Assembly: GCF_013340305.1 (NCBI RefSeq)
Contig: NZ_BLVP01000035.1
Location: forward strand, 124,001 to 188,000
DNA from: Desulfovibrio psychrotolerans
Lineage (GTDB): Bacteria > Desulfobacterota > Desulfovibrionia > Desulfovibrionales > Desulfovibrionaceae
Direction of reading: 5' to 3'
Length of the DNA: 64,000 nucleotides
Shown here: positions 38,080 through 48,353 of the stretch, in pieces
How positions within the stretch are numbered: the stretch's first letter is position 1
How the letters are laid out: each line of letters begins with the position of its first letter
The notes under the pieces: generated by a model
The model's input: the letters and a program-made list of their open reading frames with translations, nothing else
The model's database searches: none
Told to the model about the DNA's origin: nothing
Program-made: the position numbers and the translations under genes

Positions 38080-39467
38080 AACGCGAATATTGCGGTGTCT
38101 TCGGCATATACAATCATCCCGAAGCGGCCCGCCTGACCTATTTCGGCCTGTATGCCCAGCAGCACCGCGGGCAGGAAAGTGCCGGCATAGTGACATGGGA
38201 CGGCAAGATCATCCGCGAGGAACGCGGCATGGGCCTTGTGCCCGAGGTGTTCAATGAACGCCATCTGGGCAAGGAGCTGAAAGGTTCCATCGCCATGGGG
38301 CATGTGCGCTATTCCACCACGGGGGCATCGCTCATACGCAATGCCCAGCCGTTTCTGGCGCGCTACAAGAACCTGCACATTGCCATAGCGCACAACGGCA
38401 ATCTGGTGAACACCATGGAGCTGCGCGGCAGGCTGGAGGAAGAAGGTTCCATCTTCCAGACCACCATAGACAGCGAGGTGTTTGTACACCTTATCGTCAA
38501 GTACATGAACGGCAACACCGTGGAAGACGCCGTGCTGCGGGCATGCAAAGACGTGAAGGGCGCCTATTCGCTGCTGCTGCTCATAAACGACAAGCTCATC
38601 GCCCTGCGCGACCCGCACGGCATACGCCCGTTGCAGATGGGGCGCGTGGGCAGCTCGCACGTGTTCGCCTCCGAGACCTGCGCCTTTGACCTGCTGGAAG
38701 CGGAACTCATCCGCTCCGTGGAACCGGGCGAGATGGTGGTGGTGGAAGGAACAAGCGTGACCAGCTACAAGATGGACATTCCGCCCCAGCCCACCAAGCA
38801 CTGCATCTTCGAGCTTATCTACTTTGCGCGGCCCGATTCCACGGTGTTCGGGGAAACGGTATACACCTGCCGCAAGGAAATGGGCCGCCAGATGGCGCTG
38901 GAATCGCACGTGGATGCGGATTACGTGATGCCCTTCCCCGATTCCGGCATTTACAGCGCGGTGGGCTATGCCCAGCAGTCCGGGCTGCCCTATGAACACG
39001 CCATGATACGCAACCACTATGTGGGGCGCACGTTCATCCAGCCTTCGCAGGATATGCGCGACTTCTCCACGCGGGTAAAGATTAACCCCGTTAAGGAGAT
39101 GATCAAGGGCAAGCGCATTGTCATTGTGGACGATTCCATCGTGCGGGGCACCACCATACGGTCCCGCGTGAAGAAGCTGCGCGAGCTTGGTGCGCGCGAG
39201 ATACACTTCCGCGTCAGTTGCCCGCCCATCAGGTTCCCGTGCTTTTATGGCATAGACTTCTCCTCAAAGGGGGAGCTTATCGCCGCGAATCACACCATTG
39301 AAGAGATAGAACGCTTCATCGGGCTGGACAGTCTGCACTACATCAGCATCGAAGGGCTGCTCAAGGCCGTGAAGAAGCCGGACCATTACTGCCTTGCCTG
39401 CTTCACAGGGGAGTATCCCATCCCCTGCGAGGGTGGCGGGAAGATGTGTACGGAGTGTGGTTGTTAG
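38076..39467 (+). CDS. purF: Amidophosphoribosyltransferase
   Basis: A 463-residue enzyme for the first committed step of purine synthesis (PRPP plus glutamine to phosphoribosylamine). It starts [17 protein letters not shown]; Cys6 should become the N-terminal nucleophile after removal of a short propeptide. The PRPP loop is [18 protein letters not shown] near residue 350, and the C-terminal [10 protein letters not shown] plus final CTECGC resemble Fe-S ligands of the Bacillus type enzyme. carB-purF adjacency, from recall, also occurs in Desulfovibrio vulgaris. Confidence 0.97.
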   Translation: MKREYCGVFGIYNHPEAARLTYFGLYAQQHRGQESAGIVTWDGKIIREERGMGLVPEVFNERHLGKELKGSIAMGHVRYSTTGASLIRNAQPFLARYKNLHIAIAHNGNLVNTMELRGRLEEEGSIFQTTIDSEVFVHLIVKYMNGNTVEDAVLRACKDVKGAYSLLLLINDKLIALRDPHGIRPLQMGRVGSSHVFASETCAFDLLEAELIRSVEPGEMVVVEGTSVTSYKMDIPPQPTKHCIFELIYFARPDSTVFGETVYTCRKEMGRQMALESHVDADYVMPFPDSGIYSAVGYAQQSGLPYEHAMIRNHYVGRTFIQPSQDMRDFSTRVKINPVKEMIKGKRIVIVDDSIVRGTTIRSRVKKLRELGAREIHFRVSCPPIRFPCFYGIDFSSKGELIAANHTIEEIERFIGLDSLHYISIEGLLKAVKKPDHYCLACFTGEYPIPCEGGGKMCTECGC

Positions 39468-39501
39468 GTCGCTAGCTAAATAGAATGACAGAAGAAATGA
39501 G

Positions 39502-39535
39502 AAAGCCCGGAGTCGCAAGACTTCGGGCTTTATTA
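39502..39535 (+). terminator. Terminator after purF
   Basis: A 13-pair stem (39502-39514 with 39519-39531) with a GCAA tetraloop is followed by TTTATTATTT. It marks the end of the GC-rich core region; base composition falls sharply to the right. Confidence 0.88.
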
Positions 39536-39541
39536 TTTCCA

Positions 39542-40546
39542 TCAACCCTTTACAATACCAGCAGCATCTGCACTATGAGAATTGTAGTTCTTTAAAACAA
39601 CATTTTTTGAGTTATTCGCGTAACAGTACATACACATATGCGGGCAAGTATTATACATGCCAATATCCTTGCTCTCGATACACCCACAATCACTTCTTTG
39701 CCCTTTATCTTTGCAAACAGAAAGCTCGCCACATTTAGCATCCAATAGAGAAAATTGATCAGTTTTTATTCCAAGATGCTTTTGCAATCTATAGTTCTCT
39801 GGACTGCAAATTTTTGCAAAAAGCTCTCCGTCGATACATTTGTTGCGAGCGATTCCAAACTTAGAAAAAGACCGAGCCTCTCCGCATGTATACGCATTGA
39901 GCCCTTTAGTTTCAACATACTCAGAGACTCCTTGCGCAATCACATCTTGTTCTTCTAAAGAAGGCTCCCGCATGGCACATGAACCTTTAATACAAATGTT
40001 TCTTTTTACTTTTGAATATGCCTGTATATCAACAAAACTAATCACAAGTTGCTCTGTATAATCCGCAATCTCATCTCCAACTTTAACAATTTTTTCGATA
40101 ATCGTATGAACACTTATTGTGTCAGATAAGCAAATCGGATCAAATCTCCAAATAACACGATCTTTTCCCAATTTATCAGACAGCCTCTTAAAAGTATCTA
40201 TCCTGTCTTTAAGGCGAGGGACACCTGGTTCAAATCCATCAACTTCGTAATCGTTGACTGTATACTGAAAATAGTAATCTATTTTTCGATCATCTAATAT
40301 TTTAAGATAAGGAAAAATCGGCTTTGGATTTTTAGACCAAAAAACAACTCCAGCTACGGAACTTAAATCCACGTAATGCATTTTCTGATTAAAAGGATTT
40401 TTCCATCGAATAAAGCCATCATGCAAACGCTTTACAAACCATTCTGAATAAAACGCAGGAATGTCTGTAGATCGACTTGCTGATAAAATGACTGGCAGCA
40501 ACGCCTTATGATCGTCGCCATCGACATTAATAGTCGAATGTTCCAT
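39542..40546 (-). CDS. DUF1848 family protein with C-terminal radical SAM-like cysteines
   Basis: A 334-residue protein. The N-terminal part (ILSASRSTDIPAFYSEWFVK, then GVVFWSKNPKPI) is characteristic of DUF1848. A cysteine set C301-x3-C305-x2-C308 (TCPHMCMYCYANN) lies near the C-terminus; this is the spacing of radical SAM proteins but at the opposite end, as recalled for the family. Its substrate is unknown. It follows the methyltransferase-like gene by one base in an AT-rich, probably acquired, block. Confidence 0.8.
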   Translation of the reverse strand: MEHSTINVDGDDHKALLPVILSASRSTDIPAFYSEWFVKRLHDGFIRWKNPFNQKMHYVDLSSVAGVVFWSKNPKPIFPYLKILDDRKIDYYFQYTVNDYEVDGFEPGVPRLKDRIDTFKRLSDKLGKDRVIWRFDPICLSDTISVHTIIEKIVKVGDEIADYTEQLVISFVDIQAYSKVKRNICIKGSCAMREPSLEEQDVIAQGVSEYVETKGLNAYTCGEARSFSKFGIARNKCIDGELFAKICSPENYRLQKHLGIKTDQFSLLDAKCGELSVCKDKGQRSDCGCIESKDIGMYNTCPHMCMYCYANNSKNVVLKNYNSHSADAAGIVKG

Positions 40547-40547
40547 A

Positions 40548-41444
40548 TTAATCCCTTTTATATTTCAAGGCAACATAAGATAATTCACCGAGAGTTAAGG
40601 TCGGCCATCGAGAAACGTATTCTCGACAATCAGGGAGCGGGCAATTTATATATGAACTCTGCTCACATTTTTCGACCATTCCACTACAGAAGCTCACTGC
40701 CTCAGCATCGTTTACCGCGTTAAACCAGCTGTACTTCTGTGCAATTCCATTTCTGCCATTCCTGCCAAAAAAATTAACTATATCTAGACCTGAACGCCTA
40801 ATCCAAATGTCAAGACTGTATCCTGTCAACAAATTACCAAATGCGACAAGTTTTTCAAAATCATATTCTATATCATTTCTGCATGTAGCAGTAACATATA
40901 TAATATCCGAATGAAGTCGAGAAGCGAGCAATGAACCACTCAACTCATTCATTCTTTCTCCTAAATCACCTACTGACCGAGGAAAATGAAATACGTTTGT
41001 TGTATCAGGAAAATCTCGCGCTAGAAATAGATCCCCCTGCCAAAATTCGCAACCATCTCCCAACGCTACTCCTTTTAGATGCCAATCATGTATATCATAT
41101 CCTCTATATCGGTAGACCCCATCAAAAACATACTGAGCCGCTTTGGCATCTAATAATGATCCACATCCAAATGAAGTAATCACTGGAAACTGAAGGCCAT
41201 TTTCTGACAATTCTTCAAACAACATACATGTTTCTGCCAAATAGGCCGCGTAATACCGAAGCAAGTATATAGACTGCATGTGCCGCTCGCCATACGGATA
41301 TCCCCCCGGAAGATCAAAGCGAGCACGCTTTAAATCACAGAATCTCGCATTTTCTCGAGCCCACTCATCAAAACTAGCCTTAGCAGCATTAAGCATATTA
41401 GCCAAATGATCACGCATACCCATCTCCGTATAAGTATTATTCAA
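40548..41444 (-). CDS. Methyltransferase-like protein of unknown function
   Basis: A 298-residue protein that I do not recognise by name. VITSFGCGSLLDAKAAQYVF (about residues 90-110) followed by YRGYDIHDW resembles the SAM-binding loop and acidic second strand of class I methyltransferases, and SDIIYVTATCRND could be the motif IV strand. The C-terminal half has Cys residues in INCPLPDCREY. It precedes the DUF1848 gene with a one-base gap, so the two are probably translated together. Codon use is AT-richer than the core genes. Confidence 0.6.
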   Translation of the reverse strand: MNNTYTEMGMRDHLANMLNAAKASFDEWARENARFCDLKRARFDLPGGYPYGERHMQSIYLLRYYAAYLAETCMLFEELSENGLQFPVITSFGCGSLLDAKAAQYVFDGVYRYRGYDIHDWHLKGVALGDGCEFWQGDLFLARDFPDTTNVFHFPRSVGDLGERMNELSGSLLASRLHSDIIYVTATCRNDIEYDFEKLVAFGNLLTGYSLDIWIRRSGLDIVNFFGRNGRNGIAQKYSWFNAVNDAEAVSFCSGMVEKCEQSSYINCPLPDCREYVSRWPTLTLGELSYVALKYKRD

Positions 41445-41609
41445 TTCGAGACCAGACCTTGGCAGATATCAGAAAACTTATCAAGCCTAAGGTGATAAAC
41501 GCTCACACCCTCCTACCATTGAACATGAGAAAAATTTAGTTGCGACCATAGAACCACTACTGCTGCATTGACACGCTTATATACGCTGCCAAACCCTATC
41601 GCCGACCAT

Positions 41610-41843
41610 TCATATCCTTTCCACAAACGGCCCTTCGCTCCGCTCACGTACAATCTTGGCATCCTCAAGGTCTTCCAGTCGCTCCATAAGCCGCTCATAC
41701 ACGGCGGCGGAAAGCAGATAGTCTTCCGGCCTGTTGTGGTTGAGCACGGCAACAGGCTCATCGCCCGCTTCACGCAGCACGGCGGATAGATTGCGCTTCA
41801 ACTCGGTAACGCTGACTGTCTTGGAGGCATGAATAGTCTCCAT
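41610..41843 (-). CDS. Orphan Phd/YefM-family antitoxin
   Basis: A 77-residue protein starting METIHASKTVSVTELKRNLS, the DNA-binding N-terminus of the Phd/YefM family, followed by DEPVAVLNHNRPEDYLLSA and a charged helix that would bind a toxin. AAGGAG stands before the ATG. No RelE/ParE/Doc-like gene follows in the 165 bp to the next gene, so the partner toxin seems lost or located elsewhere. Confidence 0.78.
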   Translation of the reverse strand: METIHASKTVSVTELKRNLSAVLREAGDEPVAVLNHNRPEDYLLSAAVYERLMERLEDLEDAKIVRERSEGPFVERI

Positions 41844-41948
41844 ACGGACTCCTTTTTGATGCTATTTTGAGCACTGAATTTAGTTTCAAAAAAGCATCCC
41901 GTCAAGCCACACTCAGCGCACACAAACTTGACCCCGCCTACAAACAAA

Positions 41949-41974
41949 AGGCCGGAACCACACGGCTCCGGCCT
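41949..41974 (-). terminator. Terminator-like hairpin (minus strand)
   Basis: AGGCCGGA (41949-41956) pairs with TCCGGCCT (41967-41974). Read on the minus strand it is followed by TTTTG. It lies 40 bp after the doubtful small frame at 42014. Confidence 0.6.
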
Positions 41975-42013
41975 ACATAATTCTCTACCATTTCAGAGTC
42001 CTACAAAAACACC

Positions 42014-42196
42014 TCAGGCTGCTTCGGCCCGCTGAACAGACTGTTCAACCGCCTCCGCGCATCCATAACCGGCCCCTGCTTCATGCGGCGGGCCTGCACG
42101 GGGCATTGCTAAATACAGGCGCAGCAGGTGATGCGTCACCTCACGGGCGACCATCACAACCATTAGCACGCCAACACGCCAGTCGGTTGCTGCCAT
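42014..42196 (-). CDS. Doubtful small protein between two terminators
   Basis: A 60-residue frame starts at ATG 42196 with AAGG upstream, begins MAATDWRVGVLMVVMVAREV and ends in an Ala/Glu-rich tail. It is the only plausible frame in the 840-bp gap between the antitoxin and the CheB-CheR gene, and a terminator follows it. No family is recognised; it could be a gene remnant. Confidence 0.25.
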   Translation of the reverse strand: MAATDWRVGVLMVVMVAREVTHHLLRLYLAMPRAGPPHEAGAGYGCAEAVEQSVQRAEAA

Positions 42197-42374
42197 GCAG
42201 CCTTACGGCCTTCCTATGCCCCGTCTTCTCGGCATCCGCGACCCACTCAGCCCCTCCATCGCGTATAGCCCTTTCGCCCAACGAGATAGCGAACTCTCTG
42301 CCTTGCTTGCTATGCCACATTGCCGCTAGGACACACGCACGAAAAGCTCCTTATCCAAAACTTCCCCAGAACAG

Positions 42375-42408
42375 AAAAAGCGGCCAGCCCGTTTAAGGCT
42401 AACCGCTT
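42375..42408 (-). terminator. Terminator downstream of the tRNA-Lys fragment
   Basis: On the minus strand, AAGCGG...CCGCTT (42408-42403 with 42383-42378), with inner AGCC/GGCT, ends in CTTTTTC. It sits immediately after the tRNA 3' end, as expected for a native tRNA terminator. Confidence 0.75.
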
Positions 42409-42417
42409 GCATTGACA

Positions 42418-42463
42418 TGGTGGGCCTTGCGGTGCTCGAACCTGCGACTCTCTGCTTAAAAGA
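42418..42463 (-). other. tRNA-Lys(TTT) 3' fragment, candidate attachment site
   Basis: The minus strand reads from an anticodon-loop-like CTTTTAAGCAG through GTCGCAGGTTCGAGC to GGCCCACCA with encoded CCA. The 5' half of a tRNA (D arm, 5' acceptor strand) is missing, and three T-stem positions have decayed. Integrases that use tRNA genes leave just this piece, from the anticodon loop to the 3' end, at the far end of an insertion. It is followed by a tRNA-type terminator. It is therefore a candidate att scar, not a functional tRNA. Confidence 0.7.
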
Positions 42464-42683
42464 CTACGTATTCTTGTGTCATAGTCGCACGGACAGGCTA
42501 ACGCAATGTGGCGGCAATTATTGTGTCGTATTGACGATGCTTGTGTATATGTGGGATAGAAACATAATATTATGAATATACCAAGATGGAAAAGTGACCA
42601 AGAGAGTTGGGTATGCAGATACGGTTCTACTATCGCACAGATAAATTGAGACACACAGCGCACTGCTGGCTGATGGCTTCATC

Positions 42684-45317
42684 ATGAAGTCAAAAATCAA
42701 GCATCACGAAGCGTCATCCTTGAAGCAGGGAGCCACGCCCCCGTCAAAAAAAAACTCTCGCCGAGCGTTTTCCATTGTCGGGCTTGGCGCCTCTGCTGGC
42801 GGGCTTGAAGCCTTGGAACTATTCCTCAGGCATGTGCCCGAAAAATGCGGCCTGGCCTTTGTTATCGTCCAGCATCTGGACCCCACTCACAAGGGTCTCC
42901 TGCCGGAACTGCTCCAGCGCGCAACCACTATGCCGGTACACCAAGCCAAGAGCAGGACGCCGGTCAAGCCAGATTGCGTCTATGTAATCCCACCTAACCA
43001 CGATATGTCCATACTGCATGGTGTGCTACATTTATCCAAGCCGGACGCCCCCCGGGGCCTGCGCCTTCCCATCGATTTTTTCTTCCGCGCTCTGGCCGAA
43101 GACCAGCGGGGCCGCAGCGTTGGCATCATCCTTTCCGGCATGGGTTCTGACGGAACAATGGGACTGCGGGCCATCAAGGAAAAAGCAGGACTGGTTCTTA
43201 TCCAAGACCCATCCACCGCCAAGTTTGACAGCATGCCCAGAAGCGCGCTCAATGCCGGGCTGGCAGACATGGTAGCCCCGGCGGAAGAACTCCCCGCAAA
43301 GCTTCTTGAATTCATCAACCATGAGCGGGTCATCCGCTCATCCGTCACTTCTGCTGAGGATAATATCCAAAGCGGTCTGGAAAAAATACTCATCTTGCTG
43401 CGCACAAAAACCGGCCATGACTTTTCCATGTACAAAACAAACACCCTGTACCGCCGCATTGAACGGCGCATGAGCATCCACCAGATTGATCGAATAATGA
43501 CGTATGTCCGCTTTCTTCAGAATAATACACAAGAAACGGAAATTCTGTTCAAAGAGCTTCTTATAGGCGTAACCAGCTTTTTCAGAGACCCGGCAGCATG
43601 GGAACTGCTGCAAACAAACGCTCTCCCCCTGCTCTTGAAGTCATGCCCGCCCAATGGCACATTGCGGGCATGGTCTGCAGGCTGCTCCACTGGCGAAGAG
43701 GCTTATTCGCTGGCTATTGCCTTCAAGGAAATCGCCCCCCGTTCAGAACTGACACCCAACGCCAAGTTGCGCATCTTTGCGACCGATCTGGATAAAGACG
43801 CCATCGACAAGGCACGCTACGGGCACTACCCGGCTAACATAGTGTCCGATGTCTCTCCTGAACGACTGGACCGCTTCTTCATCCAGGACCTGCATGGCTA
43901 CCGGGTTGGAAGTGAAATCAGAGAGATGATTACATTCGCCACGCAGAATGTCATCATGGACGCACCTTTTACAAAGCTCGACCTCATCATCTGTCGTAAT
44001 CTCCTTATTTACCTTTCACCCGCACTACAGCAGAGGCTGCTCGCACTCTTTCATTATAGCTTGAACCCGGGCGGAATCCTATTGCTGGGGAGTTCAGAGG
44101 CGATCAACACCGGTCTGGACCTCTTCTCTCCTTTGGATAGCAAGGCAAAAATATTCCAGCGACGCGAATCAGCACTGACAAGCGTAACGCCTGCCTTTCC
44201 AGCCTCGTTCACCCCGGCAACGCCGGGCATCCCACAGGGAACCACAATGCTCAAGCCGGTAGTCAACATCCAATCCCTTGCTGAGCAGGTGCTGCTGCAG
44301 CACTTCTCCCCACCAGCCGTGCTGGTCAACAAAAAGGGAGACATTCTCTACATCAGCGGCAGAACAGGGAAGTATCTGGAACCGGCAGCAGGCAAGGTCA
44401 ACTGGAACATCCACGCCATGGCACGAGAAGGCTTGCGCCTTGAGCTAGGAACCGCCTTCCAGAAGGCGCAAAGGCTTAAAGAGACGGTAACAGTCAAGGG
44501 ACTCAAGGCAGGAGAGGACGATACTGCCCATACCGTGGACATAACCGTGCAGGAGATTCAAGACCCCGAAGCGTTACGCGGCATGGTAATGATCATCTTT
44601 GCAGAAGCGCCTACCCCGCCGAAAACAAAGTCTGCCCGCCGTTCAAAACGCGGCGACGCTGATAATGCCAGAACCATGGAACTGGAGCACGATCTCGCAC
44701 GCTGCCGGCAGGAATTGCAAACCACACGCGAGGAGATGCAAGCTTCACAAGAAGAACTGCACTCCATCAACGAAGAGCTGCAATCTACAAACGAGGAACT
44801 GCAGTCCGCAAACGAAGAGCTGACCACATCTCGTGAGGAGATGCAGTCTCTGAACGAAGAGCTGCAAACGGTAAACGCAGAGCAGCAGGCAAAAATGGAC
44901 GAACTCTCCCGCACCAATGATGACATGCACAATCTGCTGAACAGCACAGAGATTGTGACTGTATTTCTGGATAACAATCTTCACATTCGTCGTTTCACTC
45001 CCGGCGCGAACAAGATCTTCAAACTGCTCCCGGGCGATGTAGGGCGCCCGCTCTCCGACATCGCCTGCGACCTGCTCTATCCGGAACTTTCTGAACAGGC
45101 GGAAGAAGTGCTGCGCACGCTGGCCTTTGTCGAAAAGCAAGTGACCACGCGTGATGGCCGCTGGTATGAGGTGCGCATTATGCCCTATCGGACCATGGGT
45201 GACGTTATTGGCGGCCTCGTCATAACCTTCGGCAATATTACCGCAGCCAAGAAGCTGGAAAGTGAACTCCGCGCGGAGAATAAGCAGCTCAGGCTTCGGC
45301 TTGAAGGCAGGGAATAA
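42684..45317 (+). CDS. CheB-CheR fusion protein with coiled coil and PAS domain
   Basis: An 877-residue protein. A CheB methylesterase domain (about residues 29-215) keeps Ser in GLGASAGG, His in VQHLD and Asp in GMGSDGT. A CheR methyltransferase domain (about 225-490) has [19 protein letters not shown]-like region near 525-625 is followed by a long coiled coil (about 665-750) with repeated [17 protein letters not shown], then a C-terminal PAS domain with [19 protein letters not shown]. No receiver or kinase domain is present. It lies two bases before the sigma-54 activator gene, so the pair is likely one unit. Such fusions often act in stress or chemosensory signalling rather than taxis. Confidence 0.92.
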   Translation: MKSKIKHHEASSLKQGATPPSKKNSRRAFSIVGLGASAGGLEALELFLRHVPEKCGLAFVIVQHLDPTHKGLLPELLQRATTMPVHQAKSRTPVKPDCVYVIPPNHDMSILHGVLHLSKPDAPRGLRLPIDFFFRALAEDQRGRSVGIILSGMGSDGTMGLRAIKEKAGLVLIQDPSTAKFDSMPRSALNAGLADMVAPAEELPAKLLEFINHERVIRSSVTSAEDNIQSGLEKILILLRTKTGHDFSMYKTNTLYRRIERRMSIHQIDRIMTYVRFLQNNTQETEILFKELLIGVTSFFRDPAAWELLQTNALPLLLKSCPPNGTLRAWSAGCSTGEEAYSLAIAFKEIAPRSELTPNAKLRIFATDLDKDAIDKARYGHYPANIVSDVSPERLDRFFIQDLHGYRVGSEIREMITFATQNVIMDAPFTKLDLIICRNLLIYLSPALQQRLLALFHYSLNPGGILLLGSSEAINTGLDLFSPLDSKAKIFQRRESALTSVTPAFPASFTPATPGIPQGTTMLKPVVNIQSLAEQVLLQHFSPPAVLVNKKGDILYISGRTGKYLEPAAGKVNWNIHAMAREGLRLELGTAFQKAQRLKETVTVKGLKAGEDDTAHTVDITVQEIQDPEALRGMVMIIFAEAPTPPKTKSARRSKRGDADNARTMELEHDLARCRQELQTTREEMQASQEELHSINEELQSTNEELQSANEELTTSREEMQSLNEELQTVNAEQQAKMDELSRTNDDMHNLLNSTEIVTVFLDNNLHIRRFTPGANKIFKLLPGDVGRPLSDIACDLLYPELSEQAEEVLRTLAFVEKQVTTRDGRWYEVRIMPYRTMGDVIGGLVITFGNITAAKKLESELRAENKQLRLRLEGRE

Positions 45318-45319
45318 CC

Positions 45320-47011
45320 ATGAGTGCTCATAGAAAAGCGCGGCAGACTGTTGCGCCGCAGAAGAAAGCGCGGCCCCCGGGGCCAAAGGACGACTTAAAA
45401 CGCCTTGTGCAGGAACTGGAGATTCACCAGCTTGAACTGGAGATGCAGAACGAAGAATTGCGCCAAACACAGAACAAACTTGAGGCATCACTCAATGCCT
45501 ATGCCGGACTGTACGATTTTGCACCGGTTGGCTATTTCTCTGTAACCCCTCAGGGATTGATTCAGACTGTCAACCTGACCGGTGCCCAGCTGCTGGACGC
45601 TGAACGCCTGCGCCTGATAGGCACTCCCATGAGTCTATGGATACCCACCACGCATGACCGGAAGATTTTTCTCAAACACTGCGAAGAGGCGTATACGGCG
45701 CGGGGCAGCCACGCCTGCGAGCTGCAACTGCGAAAAAAAAACGGCACAACCTTCGATGCCCAGTTACAAAGCACGGCGACGGATATGGTCGATGGCCAGA
45801 CCGGCTCAATCCGTATCACCGTTTTTGACATGACAGAACGCAAACAGATGCAGAACGCCATGCAAAAGGCATATGAAGAGCTTGACCGGAAGGTCGCTGA
45901 GAGAACGCGCGAATTAACACTGGCCAACGAACTTCTGGTTCAGGAAATCGGTGTGCGCAAAGAGGCGGAAGATTCCCTGCGCCTCGCGCTCCGTGAAATA
46001 AAACTGCTGAAGGATCGTCTCTTGGCCGAGAACGTCTACCTCCAGCAAGAGGTCGCCAGAGCGTCTAACTTTGGTGAAATAATCGGCAAAGGCCGCGCAA
46101 TATCGCGCGTTTTTGCAAAAATAGACATGGTGGCCCCCCAAGATACAACAGTGCTCCTTCTCGGCGAGACCGGGAGCGGTAAAGGCGTTGTGGCCCGGGC
46201 TATCCACGCCCGCAGCTCCCGCAAGGACAGGCCCATGGTCACCGTCAACTGCACCGCGCTACCGGCAAACCTCATAGAAAGCGAACTGTTCGGGCGTGAA
46301 AAGGGAGCATTTACCGGAGCCGCCGCCCGGCAGATGGGACGCTTCGAACTAGCCGACGGAGGAACCATATTCTTAGATGAAATCGGCGAGATGCCGGTTG
46401 ACCTGCAATGCAAGCTCCTGCGCGTGATTCAGGATGGTGAATTCGAGCGGCTGGGAAGCCCCCGCACCATAAAAGTCGATGTGCGTATCATCGCGGCGAG
46501 CAACCGCAATCTGGAAGAAGAAATAAAGAAAGGCAATTTTCGGGAAGATCTCTATTACCGACTCAATGTTTTTCCTATCACAATTCCGCCGCTCAGATCC
46601 CGCAAGGAAGACATCCAACTGCTGGTCAATTTTTTCGTAGCCAAGTTCAATAAAAAAATTGGCAAGCAAATCCAAACCATTCCTCTGGAATCTCTGGATA
46701 TCCTGCAAGAATACAGCTGGCCAGGCAATGTTCGGGAACTGGAAAGTGTCGTCGAAAGGGCTGTCATCTCAAGCCGTGGGTCCGCCCTGCATGTAGAAGA
46801 TCGATTCTCGCCACTGCCAAAACCGAACGATGCTTCCCTGCAGGATATCAAATCCCTTCCCGATATGGAGCGAGACTATATCCTGCGCGTGCTCCAAAAG
46901 ACCAACTGGCGCATCGAAGGAAAGAATGGTGCCGCCGTCATTCTGGACATGAACCCTAGCACACTGCGTGCACGCATGCGCAAATTCGGTATTCATCGCA
47001 ACTACATCTAA
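45320..47011 (+). CDS. PAS-containing sigma-54-dependent transcription activator
   Basis: A 563-residue enhancer-binding protein. After an N-terminal helical segment ([13 protein letters not shown]) comes a PAS domain opening [12 protein letters not shown] (about 55-175), then a coiled coil, an AAA+ domain with GETGSGKG (Walker A, about 280) and GAFTGA (sigma-54 contact, about 330), and a C-terminal Fis-type helix-turn-helix ([21 protein letters not shown]). The intact GAFTGA means it can open sigma-54 promoters. The promoter at 47385 with an upstream dyad is the obvious target. It has no receiver domain, so control is through PAS or by partners. Confidence 0.95.
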   Translation: MSAHRKARQTVAPQKKARPPGPKDDLKRLVQELEIHQLELEMQNEELRQTQNKLEASLNAYAGLYDFAPVGYFSVTPQGLIQTVNLTGAQLLDAERLRLIGTPMSLWIPTTHDRKIFLKHCEEAYTARGSHACELQLRKKNGTTFDAQLQSTATDMVDGQTGSIRITVFDMTERKQMQNAMQKAYEELDRKVAERTRELTLANELLVQEIGVRKEAEDSLRLALREIKLLKDRLLAENVYLQQEVARASNFGEIIGKGRAISRVFAKIDMVAPQDTTVLLLGETGSGKGVVARAIHARSSRKDRPMVTVNCTALPANLIESELFGREKGAFTGAAARQMGRFELADGGTIFLDEIGEMPVDLQCKLLRVIQDGEFERLGSPRTIKVDVRIIAASNRNLEEEIKKGNFREDLYYRLNVFPITIPPLRSRKEDIQLLVNFFVAKFNKKIGKQIQTIPLESLDILQEYSWPGNVRELESVVERAVISSRGSALHVEDRFSPLPKPNDASLQDIKSLPDMERDYILRVLQKTNWRIEGKNGAAVILDMNPSTLRARMRKFGIHRNYI

Positions 47012-47255
47012 CGCCTCAAGAACCTCTCCCTTCATGCGGTCCGGCCTCCCCCACTGGTTCCCGTTGCCGCAATCGTCATTTTCTGACGACCAATCCCACC
47101 AGATGTGACGCTTTTTCGGATTTGCCATCTCCTCGGTGGCCAACCCCTTCCGCGGCAACACACGCTCTTGACTACGCATCTTCTCCTTCAGCCCGCCTTC
47201 TCCTCCACCCATCAAACGCTCCACACGCATCGGCCACCAAATCGCCGTGTGCATA

Positions 47256-47293
47256 ATCCGCCAAATACCACCGAAATGGGGCATATGGCGGAT
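47256..47293 (+). promoter_or_regulatory. Candidate enhancer dyad for the sigma-54 activator
   Basis: ATCCGCCA (47256-47263) and its exact complement (47286-47293) are separated by 22 bp, ending about 92 bp before the -24 element. The distance suits an upstream activating sequence. Confidence 0.45.
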
Positions 47294-47384
47294 ACGTCTG
47301 TTGCAGCTATGTGCCGTGACGCCAATTTTCAATTAATTAATTTAGAAAAACAGCGACATGCGGCAAATTGAACAATAAAAATCT

Positions 47385-47401
47385 TTGGCATGGTTGTTGC
47401 T
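47385..47401 (+). promoter_or_regulatory. Sigma-54 promoter
   Basis: TTGGCAT-N5-TTGCT matches the -24/-12 consensus TTGGCAC-N5-TTGCW at all but one position. It is 53 bp upstream of the DUF3309 gene. The remainder of the 47012-47453 gap has no gene. Confidence 0.85.
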
Positions 47402-47453
47402 AATTATATTCCAGCAATAGCTACAACTACAAATTAACATTAAGGAAATAATC

Positions 47454-47606
47454 ATGGGACTCTTACTCATAAGCATACTGGTTCTTATACTTATCGGAGC
47501 TTTGCCAACATGGCCGCATAGCAAAAAATGGGGATACTACCCAAGCAGCGGTCTCGGGCTGATTCTTATCTTCGTGCTTGTACTTCTCCTTATGGGGCGG
47601 ATTTAA
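47454..47606 (+). CDS. DUF3309 family small membrane protein
   Basis: A 50-residue protein with two hydrophobic segments around the characteristic GALPTWPHSKKWGYYPSSGL core. DUF3309 proteins are near 50 residues and of unknown function, often found with stress genes. AAGGA precedes the ATG. It is the first gene after the sigma-54 promoter. Confidence 0.88.
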   Translation: MGLLLISILVLILIGALPTWPHSKKWGYYPSSGLGLILIFVLVLLLMGRI

Positions 47607-47722
47607 AAACAGATTATCATTATTCATAATTACAACAGCGCTTGATATGCCTGTATCATCTCTATTTTTTCTGAATATAACATTATTTATAAGCGATTAG
47701 CTTTTCAAGGAGCACAGCCACC

Positions 47723-48349
47723 ATGGACAAACAACATCATGACGATACAAACGTAAAATTCTTGGTGGAACTGCTGGAAAGCAATAACGGCCTGATTCGC
47801 CGGAACGCACGCCTAGCTCTTATGGAGATGGGTAGCGCCGCTGCCATCCCACTCTCAAAGACGTTAATGAACTCAGGACAAGATCAGGCGCGCTGGGGAG
47901 CAGCCAAGGCACTCGGGGCAATAGTCGACCCCAGAACAATTCCCGCCCTGGTGAGCGCGCTTGACGATACCGACCCCGATGTAGGCTGGCTCGTCGTCTT
48001 AGCGTTGAAAAAATTCAAGAAGTCAGCATGGAAGCTCATGCTGCACAAACTGATCGAAAATGGCGGAACCTCCGCAAGACTGCGTAAAGGCGTGCGCCAC
48101 GTCTTCACTGGTCAACGGGCACAAGGATTCGATGACCTGCTCAAAAAACTCATGCGCGCCCTAGAAGACGCTGCACACCCCGATGAAGGAATAATTATAG
48201 CAGCGGAAATACTGATGCACATACGGAACGAAGAAGCAGGTACAACCGGAGCTATGCAACCAACCTACGCGGCAAGACCAAACCCAGACTCAGCACATCG
48301 ATTTTACAAAAATCGTGCGCAACATACAACCATGGAAGAATGGAGATAA
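47723..48349 (+). CDS. HEAT-repeat protein
   Basis: A 208-residue helical-repeat protein. Repeats such as LIRRNARLALMEMGSAAAIP, ARWGAAKALGAIVDPRTIPA and VGWLVVLALKKFKKSAWKLM (residues about 24-120) suggest a protein-binding scaffold related to PBS-lyase HEAT repeats. The C-terminal tail is disordered-looking. AAGGAG lies 10 bases before the ATG. It lies between two stress-type small genes; its partner is unknown. Confidence 0.8.
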   Translation: MDKQHHDDTNVKFLVELLESNNGLIRRNARLALMEMGSAAAIPLSKTLMNSGQDQARWGAAKALGAIVDPRTIPALVSALDDTDPDVGWLVVLALKKFKKSAWKLMLHKLIENGGTSARLRKGVRHVFTGQRAQGFDDLLKKLMRALEDAAHPDEGIIIAAEILMHIRNEEAGTTGAMQPTYAARPNPDSAHRFYKNRAQHTTMEEWR

Positions 48350-48353
48350 CACA

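Noticed and set aside
35413-38196. 927-residue minus-strand open frame opposite carB
   Set aside because: Antisense to carB; no motif and biased composition typical of shadow frames in high-GC genes.
42418-42500. Intact tRNA-Lys gene
   Set aside because: Sequence beyond the anticodon loop does not form a D arm or 5' acceptor strand, and the T stem has mismatches.
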